Source: Chloroflexota bacterium (GTDB lineage Bacteria; Chloroflexota; Dehalococcoidia; Dehalococcoidales; UBA2162). Taken from it: a stretch of 55,580 nt of DNA. The notes beneath the pieces were generated by a model. It was not told the DNA's origin. It made no database searches and was given only the letters and a program-made list of their open reading frames with translations. Of the stretch, positions 27,276 through 36,896 are shown in pieces; position 1 is the first letter of the stretch, and each line of letters opens with the position of its first letter. The position numbers and the translations under genes were made by a program. Where the stretch lies: the NCBI GenBank assembly GCA_016190825.1, contig JACPPV010000019.1:1-55580 (forward strand), read 5' to 3'.

Positions 27276-29528
27276 ATGATACCCACAATGATACACAAGC
27301 AAGAACGGAATCTCGGGCAGGCCCAAAGAGGCTATGCCCTCCTTTTCGTCATTATTGCCGTGACGGTGGGCGTCCTGGTCATCACGCCGGTAATTACCTT
27401 CCTCTCCTCCGCTCTTTTTGGCGCAGAGAGGACCCTTACGCAGACCGAATATCGCCTGGCGCGCGAGGCCGGCGCCGAATATGCCATAGCCACATTGAAG
27501 AACGACCGTCCTCTGTTGACCAGTCTTAGCTCGCAGGAACTGATTCCCGTGAACATGCCATTGCCGCCGGTTGCAGTAAGCGATAAGACGGCCACATCTG
27601 TCACTGCTACGCTGCTCACACCTAGCCAGTGGGACCTGGTTGAACTGCCGTCGAATCACGCGACTCTGTATGCCAGCCTGGCGCCGGTTGGACTTCCGGT
27701 GATGGCTACGGAAACAACCTCAAATCCTGCATTAGGCAACGCAGATGGAAGAGTCTCCTCTTTTGAAAAAGAGCCTGTCCCGTACGCTGGATTGCGCACC
27801 CTATTCAGGACAGGCTTGATACGGGAGGGATCAGGGGGGATTTTGTCTCATTTATTCCTGCCGCCTCCAAAGGAGCCGGTTGCCATGCCGATGGCGCCGG
27901 TGGCCGTGGTCAGCAAGACGGTCAGTCCGGGTCAGGTGTCTCCCGGTGAGCAGGTTACCTATACAATAACCGTTAACAACTCCGGGGACCAAACGGCGGC
28001 GCCGACGTCAGTTGTGGATACCCTGCCCAGCGGCTCCGGTTTTTCTTATCTTACGGGTTCAACTACGGGCGCCATTACCGCCAATCCCAAGATAACGGGC
28101 GGCGGAAGGACTTTGACCTGGGATGACGTGCCCACCATTGCTCCGGGCGGCTCCCTGGTGTTCAGTTTTCGTGTCCTTACCGGAAGCAGTACGGGGACTT
28201 TCTATAATCAGGCTCAGGTCCAGGGCAATTTCTCCACGACGAGTACCGGCAATACAGCGCCTGTTTTCGTCGGTCCGAAAATGCGAATAGTCAAAACGGT
28301 GGCTCCTTCAGCGGCTCCCGCCGGGACAAACGTGACCTACACCATGACCATTTACAACGATACAGCTGGTACCGATGCCGGTCTGACTTCAGTAAAGGAT
28401 ACCCTTCCCGCTGGTTTCAGCTACATCAGCAACTCCACTGCCGGCACCATTACCGCCAACCCATCCATTACCGGGCAGGTGAACCTGACCTGGAACGGCA
28501 CCTGGACTGTACCGGGCGGCGGCAGTTTCACTTTCAGCTTTCAGGCTAATACGACGACTGATTGGGGAACATTTTATAACAGTGTGAGCATCAGCGGCAC
28601 TAACTTTCCGGATGTCAGCACCGGTCCTACGGCGGCTGTGACTACAGTCGGGTGGATTCAAATCACCAAGACGGTGGACAATCCCACCCCCGGCGCCAGC
28701 GAAACTGTTACTTACACTGTCACGGTGAACAACGTGGGCCCCAACGCTGTGAGCATATCCAAGATCACTGACGATAAACCCAACCTTTTTACTTATGTAA
28801 GTGGAAGCACAAGCGGTGCGGTGAGCGGTAATCCCTCTATCACCGGTAACACCCTCACCTGGCAGGGGGCGCAAATACCGTCCAGCATCGCCGCCGGAGC
28901 CAGTTTCACTTTCAGCTTTCAGGCTATAGTCCCCGATACTTCCAATACTTACTATGATGAGGGCAAAATCTATGTAAACTGGCTTGACAAGAACTACACC
29001 ATAACTACCGGCCCCACTGCTCCGGTTACGGTGGTGACCCAGGCGCGCATTGTCATCAGCGAAGCCAGCGGAGACAAGTCCGGGCCGCCGGGCTGGAGCA
29101 ATGTGAACGTCACCGGATACGGCTTTGCTCCGCAAAAAACGGTCAAACTGTACTGGGTGGACCTCAACAACCAGTTGAGTCCCCTGACTGACCCGCCAAT
29201 TGGCACAGACCTGCTCCCGGACCAGACTCTCATCACCCTTTCTACCAGCTATGCCCCGCTATCTTTCAACCCCGTGTCCATAACTATTCCTTCAAACGCC
29301 AACTGGGGGAACGGATGGATAGTAGCGGTGATGCTGGATGGCAGTAGCTGGGTAGAACAGGATAGAAAGCCATTCAACGTCCGCGCCAAGTACGAAATCA
29401 AGAGCCGGACCGACGACGGCAATACCCTCACGGCGAGGGTGGCTTACACCGGCACCCGCTCGCCCGATGGCATCTTCTCTACCCCGACCAATACACCCGT
29501 TATCACTATTTACAGCTGGCGGGAATAG
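27276..29528 (+). CDS. Pseudopilin-like protein with three DUF11 repeats (GspK/PilX-like N-terminus)
   Basis: The N-terminus (QAQRG-YALLFVIIAVTVGVL) looks like a prepilin leader and helix but lacks Glu at +5, as in GspK and PilX. After residue 180 come three DUF11 repeats of about 115 residues, each opening with a K-T-V motif (VSKTVSPGQVSPGEQVTYTI, IVKTVAPSAAPAGTNVTYTM, ITKTVDNPTPGASETVTYTV). A separate C-terminal beta domain follows the repeats. The protein should be exported and surface-exposed. It follows two pseudopilin-like genes, and a terminator lies behind it. A linker of about 35 residues before the first repeat is encoded by a hairpin repeat resembling the intergenic ones. The total is 750 residues. 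Confidence 0.8.
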   Translation: MIPTMIHKQERNLGQAQRGYALLFVIIAVTVGVLVITPVITFLSSALFGAERTLTQTEYRLAREAGAEYAIATLKNDRPLLTSLSSQELIPVNMPLPPVAVSDKTATSVTATLLTPSQWDLVELPSNHATLYASLAPVGLPVMATETTSNPALGNADGRVSSFEKEPVPYAGLRTLFRTGLIREGSGGILSHLFLPPPKEPVAMPMAPVAVVSKTVSPGQVSPGEQVTYTITVNNSGDQTAAPTSVVDTLPSGSGFSYLTGSTTGAITANPKITGGGRTLTWDDVPTIAPGGSLVFSFRVLTGSSTGTFYNQAQVQGNFSTTSTGNTAPVFVGPKMRIVKTVAPSAAPAGTNVTYTMTIYNDTAGTDAGLTSVKDTLPAGFSYISNSTAGTITANPSITGQVNLTWNGTWTVPGGGSFTFSFQANTTTDWGTFYNSVSISGTNFPDVSTGPTAAVTTVGWIQITKTVDNPTPGASETVTYTVTVNNVGPNAVSISKITDDKPNLFTYVSGSTSGAVSGNPSITGNTLTWQGAQIPSSIAAGASFTFSFQAIVPDTSNTYYDEGKIYVNWLDKNYTITTGPTAPVTVVTQARIVISEASGDKSGPPGWSNVNVTGYGFAPQKTVKLYWVDLNNQLSPLTDPPIGTDLLPDQTLITLSTSYAPLSFNPVSITIPSNANWGNGWIVAVMLDGSSWVEQDRKPFNVRAKYEIKSRTDDGNTLTARVAYTGTRSPDGIFSTPTNTPVITIYSWRE
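27773..27828. repeat. Hairpin repeat inside the DUF11 gene
   Basis: GCCTGTCC (27773-27780) and GGACAGGC (27808-27815) form an inverted repeat, and CCCGTA/TACGGG overlaps it. The same building blocks occur in the intergenic dispersed repeats. It encodes a linker without clear structure and keeps the frame open. Confidence 0.5.
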
Positions 29529-29534
29529 GCCCCG

Positions 29535-29562
29535 CGGACTAACAAGTCCGTTTCCCTTTTTT
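29535..29562 (+). terminator. Terminator after the pseudopilin cluster
   Basis: The hairpin CGGACT-AACA-AGTCCG is followed by TTTCCCTTTTTT, 7 bp behind the DUF11 gene stop. Confidence 0.7.
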
Positions 29563-29609
29563 GGGGTCCAAAGGTGCTGGACATGAACGATACCGGGTGT
29601 AGCCGGCGC

Positions 29610-29936
29610 CTAGCTCATCAGGTCTTTCCTCTTCTGCTCATATTCTTCCCGGTTGATCTCGCCGCGGGCATAGCGCTTCTTCAGAATTTCCAGCGCTAAC
29701 TCCTCCCCGTCATGTCCCCCGCCACCGGATGAGGCAATTCCCTTGACTAGCAGCACTATGCCCCAGACAAATAACCCAAGTATGACAATCCCTATCAGCC
29801 AGGAAAGCAACCACCAGCCACCTCCCATCATCATAGTGCCCATCATTCCCCCGGCACCGCCGATAAAAGACGATACAATAAGCAGAGCTACAATGGCACC
29901 GCCGATTACAATGGCGTTTCGAAGATTGTCGTTCAT
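29610..29936 (-). CDS. SHOCT-domain membrane protein
   Basis: The 108-residue protein has two hydrophobic segments (about 8-28 and 42-66), with a Gly/Met-rich stretch and GGGWWLL between them. A C-terminal SHOCT domain (ALEILKKRYARGEINREEYEQKRKDL) follows. SHOCT is a short helical oligomerisation motif found at the end of many small membrane proteins; the function is unknown. It stands alone, converging on the pseudopilin cluster. Confidence 0.85.
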   Translation of the reverse strand: MNDNLRNAIVIGGAIVALLIVSSFIGGAGGMMGTMMMGGGWWLLSWLIGIVILGLFVWGIVLLVKGIASSGGGGHDGEELALEILKKRYARGEINREEYEQKRKDLMS

Positions 29937-30158
29937 CCCCCACCTCCATATCCAGTATAGAACAGCGGCCCTGCAGTTGCCACGATAGCAGGCGTATTCG
30001 AGATTTGCGGCTGTTTCGGCGGACTGACGAGAGAGGGGTAAATTTTCTGAGGTTTTGGCGAATTTCGCTGGAAGTTGAGGGTAAAAGGAAAAGAGGAAAC
30101 GCCTGCCAAGCGCCAGAGAGTACGCCGGGTGACCTCCGCTGCCCGCCGGGGGTCTTTC

Positions 30159-31049
30159 TTACACGGGCAGGTCGATTTTGTACTGTTTCAGCGTCTCCCT
30201 GATGCGCGCGGCCGTTTTCTCATCAGGCTCGACCAGGGGCATACGAGGTTTGCCCACATTGAAGCCTGCGTGGTTCAGGGCGTATTTTACCGGAACGGGG
30301 TTAGCGACGATGAAAAGATCGGAGAAAATAGGTGTCAGGTGCCGGTGAATCCGGGCGGCTTCGTCTGTTTTGCCACTCAAGAAACAATCCATCATCTCTT
30401 TGATTTGCGAGCCAACGAGATGGGAAGCCACGCTGATTATGCCGTAGCCGCCAATTGCCAGTATCGGCAGGGTATCGGCATCGTTTCCGCTCCAGACAAG
30501 GAAATCCTCTCGCGTGTTGGCAATGATCCGGGATATCTGCTCCAAGTTGCCGCTGGCTTCTTTAACGCCAACGATGTTCCTGATTTCACTTAACCTGACA
30601 ACGGTATCCCACGAGAGACTGGCCACAGTGCGTGAAGGAACGTTGTAAAGAATACAGGGCAGGGTGGTGCTCTCCGCTATCGTCTTGAAATGCTGGTACA
30701 GGCCTTCCTGGGTCGGACGGTTGTAGTAGGGGACGACCAGCAGGCAGGCATCCACACCGGCGCGCTCAGCCTCTTTTGTCGCCTCCAGGGCTTCAGCCGT
30801 GCTGTTTGAGCCGGTGCCGGCAATGACGGCGCCCCGGTCCCCTAATGCTGCCTTTATTTCGCGGAAAAGGCGGATTTCCTCGGCACGGACGAGCGTGGGC
30901 GATTCGCCGGTGGTGCCTACCACCACCACGCCATCGCTCCCGGATGCTAACAGCGCGAGGGCAAGTTTCTTCGCCTGTTCGTAATCAACCTCCCCCCCTT
31001 CATTGAAGGGGGTTACCATGGCTGTCAGCAGCCGCCCCAGTTTTTTCAC
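30159..31049 (-). CDS. dapA: 4-hydroxy-tetrahydrodipicolinate synthase
   Basis: DapA condenses pyruvate with aspartate semialdehyde, the branch point to lysine and diaminopimelate. Motifs include GTTGESPTL, VVPYYNRPTQEGLYQHF and YNVPSRT (the Tyr of the catalytic triad). The Schiff-base Lys is in VGVKEASG, and GNDADTLP follows. The 296-residue length is normal. The start is GTG 31049 after a GGAAGGGAAG site, inside the last 50 bp of asd, so the two genes overlap. The upstream order pnp-dapB-asd-dapA places it last in the run. Confidence 0.96.
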   Translation of the reverse strand: MKKLGRLLTAMVTPFNEGGEVDYEQAKKLALALLASGSDGVVVVGTTGESPTLVRAEEIRLFREIKAALGDRGAVIAGTGSNSTAEALEATKEAERAGVDACLLVVPYYNRPTQEGLYQHFKTIAESTTLPCILYNVPSRTVASLSWDTVVRLSEIRNIVGVKEASGNLEQISRIIANTREDFLVWSGNDADTLPILAIGGYGIISVASHLVGSQIKEMMDCFLSGKTDEAARIHRHLTPIFSDLFIVANPVPVKYALNHAGFNVGKPRMPLVEPDEKTAARIRETLKQYKIDLPV

Positions 31050-32079
31050 GTTCTTCCCTTCCGGGCTGTATCCAGTCCCGTTTGATCATCTCTTCGGCAA
31101 TCTGGACGGCGTTGAGGGCCGCCCCCTTGCGCACATTGTCAGCTGCGACCCACATTACCAGGCCTTTGGGATGGGAGGCATCATGACGGAGCCTGCCGAC
31201 GAATACCTCGTCCGTGCCCGCTGCCGACCATGGCTGAGGGTACAGGCTGATTACCGGGTCGTCCAGCACTTTCACCCCTGGAGCCCGGACAAGAATGCGC
31301 CTGGCATCCTCAGGAGTTATGGGATTAGTGAATTCGATGTTTACTGCCTCGGCGTGCCCGATGAAAACCGGCACGCGCACGCACGTAGCGGATACCAGGA
31401 TGTCATCGGCGTGCATTATCTTCCTGGTCTCCTCAACCATCTTCCATTCCTCTTTGGTGTAGCCATTATCCAGGAAAACATCGATTTCCGGCAACAGGTT
31501 GAAGGCGATCTGATGTGGATAGACGTGGGGAACGGCATTCTGGCCGTTGAGTACTTGCCTGGCTTGAGCGCTCAACTCCTCAATGGCAGCACTTCCGGTG
31601 CCAGATACTGATTGATATGTGTTGACGACTATCCGCTTTATCGGATTGACCTTGTGCAAAGGGTACAACGCGACCACCATTTGGATTGTGGAGCAATTCG
31701 GGTTGGCGATGATTCCCCTGTGCCATTTGATATCATCGACATTGATTTCAGGTACCACCAGCGGTACCCATGGCTCCATGCGGAAAGCGGCGCTATTGTC
31801 AATGACCACCGCTCCTGCACGGGCGGCTATCGGCGAAAAATGGCGGCTGATTTCCGCCCCGGCGGAAAAGAGGGCGATATCAATGTCCTTGAACGACTCG
31901 GCAGAAGTCTCTCTGACTTCAATCTCCTGATGATTGACGAACATCTTCTTGCCGGCCGAGCGATCAGAAGCGAAAAGGCTGACCGACTCCATAGGAAAGG
32001 CACGCTGTTCAAGTACCTTGATGAACTCCTGTCCTACCAGTCCAGTCGCGCCGACGATTGCTACGTTGTATTGTTTCAT
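31000..32079 (-). CDS. asd: Aspartate-semialdehyde dehydrogenase
   Basis: Asd reduces aspartyl phosphate to the semialdehyde with NADPH. The NADP site YNVAIVGATGLVGQEFIKVL is at the N-terminus. The active-site Cys is in IANPNCSTIQMV and the catalytic His region is RVPVFIGHAEAVN. ATG 32079 with GGAGGG upstream is preferred; another ATG lies immediately before it. The dapB stop and this start overlap (ATGATGA). The C-terminus runs about 20 residues past the usual end, over the dapA start. The total is 359 residues. Confidence 0.96.
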   Translation of the reverse strand: MKQYNVAIVGATGLVGQEFIKVLEQRAFPMESVSLFASDRSAGKKMFVNHQEIEVRETSAESFKDIDIALFSAGAEISRHFSPIAARAGAVVIDNSAAFRMEPWVPLVVPEINVDDIKWHRGIIANPNCSTIQMVVALYPLHKVNPIKRIVVNTYQSVSGTGSAAIEELSAQARQVLNGQNAVPHVYPHQIAFNLLPEIDVFLDNGYTKEEWKMVEETRKIMHADDILVSATCVRVPVFIGHAEAVNIEFTNPITPEDARRILVRAPGVKVLDDPVISLYPQPWSAAGTDEVFVGRLRHDASHPKGLVMWVAADNVRKGAALNAVQIAEEMIKRDWIQPGREEREKTGAAADSHGNPLQ

Positions 32080-32885
32080 CATCCCTCCTGAAGATTTAGC
32101 AGGTTTTCCAGGCCGTAAATCAGCCCCGGTCGTTTTACGACCTCCCTGATTGCCAAAATTACGCCAGGCATGTAGCATTCCCGGCCGATAGTGTCATGCC
32201 TGATAAGGAGGGTTTGCCCCGCCGTTCCGAAAAGTACCTCCTGGTGCGCCATCAGACCGGGGAGCCGGACGCTATGAATCGTTACGCCATCAACTTGTTT
32301 TCCCCTGCCGCGCGGCGCTTCGCCCTGTTCGGATGGAGGCAAGAAAAACGGTTTACCTCTCGCTTCTACCATCAGCCTGGCGGTGGACAGGGCGGTGCCA
32401 GAAGGGAAATCAGCCTTCTGATGATGGTGCAGCTCCGTAATCTCCGCGTAATCAAAGTATTTGGCGGCGATTTTCGCCAGATGCATCATCACTATTGCCC
32501 CGAGGGTGAAGTTCGGCGCCACCATGATTCCTACATTATGTTCCTGCGCCAGACGTGACAGCTCTTGGACATCGCTTTGATTCAGCCCGGTGGTGCCGAT
32601 GACCGCGTTTACCCCTCTCCTGGCAATAATGGGCGCCGCCACCCTGGTTGCGTCGGCGATAGTGAAATCAACGACCACATCAGGACGGCATGTCGCGAGG
32701 ATGTTGTCCAGGTCTGAAGAGAGCGGGATGCGGCCAAGCCCGTCCGGCAGCGGAACGGAATCATCCGTTGCCTTCGCATCAACGGCGCCAACAAGCTGAA
32801 GCCCCGGTTCATGCGGCAGGGCGTTGATGAGTTCGCGGCCCATCTTGCCCAGCGCTCCCTGAACGACCAAGCTTACAGGTTTCAT
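32079..32885 (-). CDS. dapB: 4-hydroxy-tetrahydrodipicolinate reductase
   Basis: DapB reduces the DapA product with NAD(P)H. The nucleotide site is VQGALGKMGRELI. VVDFTIADATRV, VIGTTGLNQSD, APNFTLGAIVMM and the family signature in ELHHHQKADFPSGTAL (substrate-binding His and catalytic Lys) follow. At 268 residues it has standard length. The start is ATG 32885, overlapping the end of pnp by 4 bp; the stop overlaps asd. All these genes are read as one unit. Confidence 0.96.
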   Translation of the reverse strand: MKPVSLVVQGALGKMGRELINALPHEPGLQLVGAVDAKATDDSVPLPDGLGRIPLSSDLDNILATCRPDVVVDFTIADATRVAAPIIARRGVNAVIGTTGLNQSDVQELSRLAQEHNVGIMVAPNFTLGAIVMMHLAKIAAKYFDYAEITELHHHQKADFPSGTALSTARLMVEARGKPFFLPPSEQGEAPRGRGKQVDGVTIHSVRLPGLMAHQEVLFGTAGQTLLIRHDTIGRECYMPGVILAIREVVKRPGLIYGLENLLNLQEG

Positions 32886-35083
32886 CCCCTGAATCCCCTG
32901 CTGTCTGAGGAAGAGCGGTTTCGGAATGGCGGTTTCGGTCCGCGGGACGGACGGGGTGCGGGGCGAGGTGGTTCACCCTCTGGCCCTCCGGAGATGTTGG
33001 CCAGCTTTTCGAGCACGGCGCGCCGTGAGAGATTGACCCGCCCCATGTTGTCAATTTCGATTACCTTGACCATCACTTCGTCGCCCACCTTGACTACGTC
33101 TTCCACCTTGCCTACCCGATAGTCAGCCAGTTCACTGATGTGGACCAATCCTTCCTTGCCCGGCAACACCTCTACCATCGCCCCGAAGTTCAGGATACGG
33201 GTCACCTTCCCGGTGTAAACGCCGCCAACTTCTACTTCCCTGGTCAAACCTTCAATTAGCTCGATGGCCCTGTGCGCCCCGGCTTCATCGGTTGCCCCGA
33301 TGAGCACCGTGCCATCATCCTCAATATCAATCGTCGTTTTTGTTTCCTCGGTGATTGAACGGATGGTCTTGCCTCCCGGACCAATGACAGCGCCGATCTT
33401 CTCCGTGGGGATGTTCAGTTTGTAAACCCGCGGCGCGTACGGGCTGAGGGATGGGCGGCTGGCACTGATGGTCCCCTGCATAATGTTCAGGATAGTGAGA
33501 CGCGCCTCCCGCGCCTGGCGAAGGGTATTTTCAACAATTTCGAGGGTCAAGCCATGCAGCTTTGTATCCATTTGCACTCCGGTGATGCCATCGGCCGTTC
33601 CGGCCACTTTGAAATCCATATCGCCGTAGGCGTCTTCCAAACCCTCGATATCGGTTAAAATCGAGTATCTACCGGCGGCATCAGTAACCAGTCCCATGGC
33701 GATCCCTGAAACCGGTTTCTTGATTGGCACGCCGGCATCCATCAATGAAAGAGTGCTGGCACAGACGCTTGCCATCGAAGTGCTGCCGCTTGAGCTCAAG
33801 ACTTCGGAAACCAGCCGGATGGTGTACGGGAACTCGGCTTCTCCGGGTATCATCGGGAACAGCGAACGCTCCGCCAGGGCGCCGTGACCGATTTCTCGCC
33901 GACCGGGCCCACTCATCCGCCTCACCTCACCTGTAGAAAACGGCGGGAAGTTGTAGTGATGAATAAAACGCTTGGTTTCTTCGAGACCCAGACTATCAAT
34001 CTTTTGCTCCTCGCGGGTGGAACCCAGGGTGGCAATAGTCAGTACCTGTGTCTGACCGCGCGTAAAAAGCCCTGAGCCATGGGTACGGGGTAGCAATCCC
34101 ACTTCGCAGTGTATTGGCCGGATTTCCGTCAATTCGCGGCCGCTTATGCGCCGTCCGTTGTCTAGGATGCTGCTCCTGATGGTGTTCCGTATTCGGTCGT
34201 CAAAAGCTTCCAGTATCTCTTTTTCCGGCAGAGAGGGCACTAGACGTTCGAAAAGCTCCTTTTTCAAGCTATCAAGTCCCTCTTCCCTTCCGCTTTTCCC
34301 CGTCTGGCTAAGGAATACGGCGACTCTATCATCAACTAATTCGGCCACGGTCTTTGCCACTTCAGGATTTGAGCTCTTCACCGGAGTTTCAGCTTTGGGC
34401 TTACCGATGGACTGCCGTAATCTTTCTTGAAGCTGGATCACTCCCTGGTTTGCCTCATGCCCGAGCTTGATCGCCTCGAAGATGAGGTCTTCTGGCGCTT
34501 CTCTGGCGCCGGCCTCCAGCATGACTACTCTTTCCCTGGTGCTGGCGACGACTACATCAAACAGGCTGGATTCAAGCTGCACGAGCGTGGGATTTATCAC
34601 AAACTGCCCGTCAATATAGCCAACACGCACGGCGCCTACCGGCCCGTCAAAGGGGATTTCAGATATAGTCAACACCGCCGAACTGCCGATAACCGCCAGG
34701 ATATCCGGGTCGTTTTCGCGGTCCGCCGAAAGGGTGGTAATCACGAGCTGAATGTCCCTGCGCCATTCCTTCGGTAAAAGCGGTCGTACCGGCCTATCAA
34801 CAAGACGGCTCACCAGGATCGCTTCCTGGCTGGGACGTCCTTCCCGTCGCGGAAAACTGCCAGGAATTCTGCCCGCAGCGTAGAGCCTCTCTTCGTAGTC
34901 AACAGTTAGCGGCAGGAAATCAACATCCGGCCGGGATTCTGGGCTGACACAGCCGGTCACTAGCACAATTGTATCGCCATAGCGGACGGTAACCGCTCCG
35001 GTTGCCTGTTCCGCCAGTTTCCCCGTCTCGATGATGAGCTTTCGCCCACCAATTTCATATTCAAAGGTTTGAGTTTCTAACAA
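32882..35083 (-). CDS. pnp: Polyribonucleotide nucleotidyltransferase
   Basis: PNPase degrades RNA 3' to 5' phosphorolytically and can add tails. Two RNase PH domains flank a helical domain; active-site segments include [14 protein letters not shown] and [23 protein letters not shown] domain ([20 protein letters not shown]) and an S1 domain ([20 protein letters not shown]) come next, followed by a Pro/Arg-rich tail of about 35 residues. The length is 733. It lies 22 bp behind rpsO, the classic rpsO-pnp pair. Confidence 0.97.
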   Translation of the reverse strand: MLETQTFEYEIGGRKLIIETGKLAEQATGAVTVRYGDTIVLVTGCVSPESRPDVDFLPLTVDYEERLYAAGRIPGSFPRREGRPSQEAILVSRLVDRPVRPLLPKEWRRDIQLVITTLSADRENDPDILAVIGSSAVLTISEIPFDGPVGAVRVGYIDGQFVINPTLVQLESSLFDVVVASTRERVVMLEAGAREAPEDLIFEAIKLGHEANQGVIQLQERLRQSIGKPKAETPVKSSNPEVAKTVAELVDDRVAVFLSQTGKSGREEGLDSLKKELFERLVPSLPEKEILEAFDDRIRNTIRSSILDNGRRISGRELTEIRPIHCEVGLLPRTHGSGLFTRGQTQVLTIATLGSTREEQKIDSLGLEETKRFIHHYNFPPFSTGEVRRMSGPGRREIGHGALAERSLFPMIPGEAEFPYTIRLVSEVLSSSGSTSMASVCASTLSLMDAGVPIKKPVSGIAMGLVTDAAGRYSILTDIEGLEDAYGDMDFKVAGTADGITGVQMDTKLHGLTLEIVENTLRQAREARLTILNIMQGTISASRPSLSPYAPRVYKLNIPTEKIGAVIGPGGKTIRSITEETKTTIDIEDDGTVLIGATDEAGAHRAIELIEGLTREVEVGGVYTGKVTRILNFGAMVEVLPGKEGLVHISELADYRVGKVEDVVKVGDEVMVKVIEIDNMGRVNLSRRAVLEKLANISGGPEGEPPRPAPRPSRGPKPPFRNRSSSDSRGFRG

Positions 35084-35105
35084 AATATCTCCTTAACTTC
35101 TGATA

Positions 35106-35369
35106 TTATTTCCGCAGCCCTAGCCGGCCAATCAACTGGTTATAGCGGTGCACGTTTTCGCGGCTCAGATAAGCCAAAAACCTTCGTCTCTTGCCGACAA
35201 GCTTCATCAAGGTTAGCTGGGACACAAAGTCCTTGCGATTTGCCGACATGTGCTCGGTCAGATGCTTTATCTGCTCTGTCATCAATGCCACCTGTATCTC
35301 CGTGGAGCCGACATCCTTCTCGGTCTGAGCAAACTTCTGGATCAATTCGGCTTTTTTCTCTTTATCCAA
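35106..35369 (-). CDS. rpsO: 30S ribosomal protein S15
   Basis: S15 binds the 16S central domain early in assembly. The 87 residues carry the family signature from LTEHMSANRKDFVSQLTLMK to LVGKRRRFLAYL, ending in YNQLIGRLGLRK. It starts with TTG at 35369, with AGAGGTAAC upstream. A strong promoter lies about 90 bp before it. The intervening leader may hold a translational operator, as in other bacteria, but I cannot define one. Confidence 0.97.
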   Translation of the reverse strand: MDKEKKAELIQKFAQTEKDVGSTEIQVALMTEQIKHLTEHMSANRKDFVSQLTLMKLVGKRRRFLAYLSRENVHRYNQLIGRLGLRK

Positions 35370-35456
35370 AGTGTTACCTCTTCTTATTATTTTCCTTATC
35401 TATTTTATATTGGTTTGAGCAACCAGGCAAATCAAGGGGGTATGTATTAGCTGCAA

Positions 35457-35485
35457 ATTATAGCACAGAGCACCCTGGGTGTAAA
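35457..35485 (-). promoter_or_regulatory. Promoter of rpsO-pnp-dapB-asd-dapA
   Basis: On the minus strand the -35 box TTTACA (35485-35480) and consensus -10 box TATAAT (35462-35457) are 17 bp apart. It leaves a leader of about 80 nt before rpsO. Confidence 0.75.
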
Positions 35486-35571
35486 CGAAAGGTTGTGCGC
35501 TCGATTTTTCGAAATATCCCGCGGATGTTACAATAAGAAGGTTCTCAGCATGTAACTATCCTGGAGGAAAT

Positions 35572-36399
35572 TTGTTGGTCATCCCAACCCGTTGCGGAAA
35601 CAGGCAGTTTACCTGGGGCGAAAGGACCTACTTAATGGGGATACTGAATGTTAGTCCCGATTCGTTTTCCGGTGATGGGCTGGCGGGAGACCCTGGCATA
35701 ATGGCGTCCAGGGCGAAGAAGATGGTGGATGATGGCGCGGACATAATTGATGTCGGCGGGGAATCTACCCGTCCCGGCGCGATGCCGGTATCTGTTGAGG
35801 AGGAGATACGGCGGGTGATTCCAGTCATTGCCAGACTTGGTCGTGAGCTTGGCATACCTCTTAGCATAGATACTTACAAGGCGGAAGTGGCGAGGCTGGC
35901 GATAGAGGCTGGCGTTGGGATGATCAACGATGTTTGTGGACTGAATGGAGACCCGGGGATGGCGCGCGTCGCGGCGGCAGCCGGTGTGCCGGTGGTAATC
36001 GTCAGCAACCAGAGAAACACGGCCATCGAAGGTGATATTATGGCAGCAGTCATTTCTGACCTGCGGGAAAGCATCCAGGTGGCGAGGGACGCTGGCATGG
36101 TTGAGGAAAATATCATTATCGATCCCGGAATTGGCTTCGGAAAGAGTCCACGGCAGAACCGGGAGATTGTGCGCCGCCTTGCTGAGCTAAAGGTCTTTGA
36201 AAGGCCGATCCTGTTGGGGACATCACGCAAGTTTATGATTGATTTGTCGCCGGAGCGGTGGATAGAAGCCACAGAGGCAAGCATTGCTATCGGCATCGCT
36301 GGTGGCGCTGACATAGTCCGGGTGCACGATGTTAAGGAAATGGCGCGGGTCTGCCGTATGAGTGACGCCATTACAAGAAAATTGAAGGGGACGAAATGA
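35572..36399 (+). CDS. folP: Dihydropteroate synthase
   Basis: FolP joins p-aminobenzoate to hydroxymethyl-dihydropterin diphosphate. Both pterin-site signatures are present: MGILNVSPDSFSGDG and DVGGESTRPGAMPVS, with IIDPGIGFGKSPRQN and LGTSRKFMI later. The 275 residues form a TIM barrel. The start is TTG 35572 shortly after GGAGGAA; ATG 35635 would cut the first strand. folK overlaps its end (ATGA). The cluster folP-folK-PTPS lacks folB. Confidence 0.95.
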   Translation: MLVIPTRCGNRQFTWGERTYLMGILNVSPDSFSGDGLAGDPGIMASRAKKMVDDGADIIDVGGESTRPGAMPVSVEEEIRRVIPVIARLGRELGIPLSIDTYKAEVARLAIEAGVGMINDVCGLNGDPGMARVAAAAGVPVVIVSNQRNTAIEGDIMAAVISDLRESIQVARDAGMVEENIIIDPGIGFGKSPRQNREIVRRLAELKVFERPILLGTSRKFMIDLSPERWIEATEASIAIGIAGGADIVRVHDVKEMARVCRMSDAITRKLKGTK

Positions 36400-36896
36400 G
36401 CTTTGAGGCGGTAGAAGTCTATCTTGGGCTCGGGTCCAACATGGGAGACCGTGAGGAAAATTTGCAGGAGGCACTGAAACGTTTGTCGGAAAGGATGCGG
36501 GTGGGGAGGGTCTCCTCGATCTATGAGACTGATCCGGTGGGGGATATTGAACAGTCGAGGTATCTTAACCAGGTCTGTCAGTTCTTCACTACACTGCCGC
36601 CGGAGGCGCTGCTGGCGCTGGTGAAAGGATTTGAATTGAAGCTGGGCAGGACCGGCTCATCCGGCGCTCCCCGCCCTATTGATATTGATATCCTGTTTTA
36701 TGACGGGCAGGTGGTGAATTCTGACGGGCTGACCATACCTCACGCCAGGCTGGAAGAGCGGGCCTTTGTGCTGGTCCCCCTGGCGGAGATAGCGCCTGAC
36801 TTCGTCCACCCGGTAAAATACAAGACGGTGAGCGAATTGCTTGCCGAGCTAGACGACCCGCACGGCGTGGTGAAACTGGAGAAACAGGAGGGTTAG
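36396..36896 (+). CDS. folK: 6-hydroxymethyl-7,8-dihydropterin pyrophosphokinase
   Basis: FolK transfers pyrophosphate from ATP to the pterin before FolP acts. The N-terminal VYLGLGSNMGDREENL and the signature RPIDIDILFYDGQVV (metal-binding Asp pair) are both intact. The LTIPHARLEERAFVLVPL segment is also typical. The length of 166 is normal. It overlaps folP by 4 bp and the PTPS gene starts directly after its stop, so the three are one operon. Confidence 0.95.
   Translation: MSFEAVEVYLGLGSNMGDREENLQEALKRLSERMRVGRVSSIYETDPVGDIEQSRYLNQVCQFFTTLPPEALLALVKGFELKLGRTGSSGAPRPIDIDILFYDGQVVNSDGLTIPHARLEERAFVLVPLAEIAPDFVHPVKYKTVSELLAELDDPHGVVKLEKQEG

Noticed and set aside
28389-29135. A 248-residue minus-strand frame across the DUF11 gene.
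   Set aside because: It arises from the repetitive Thr/Gly-rich coding strand and has no domain or start signal.
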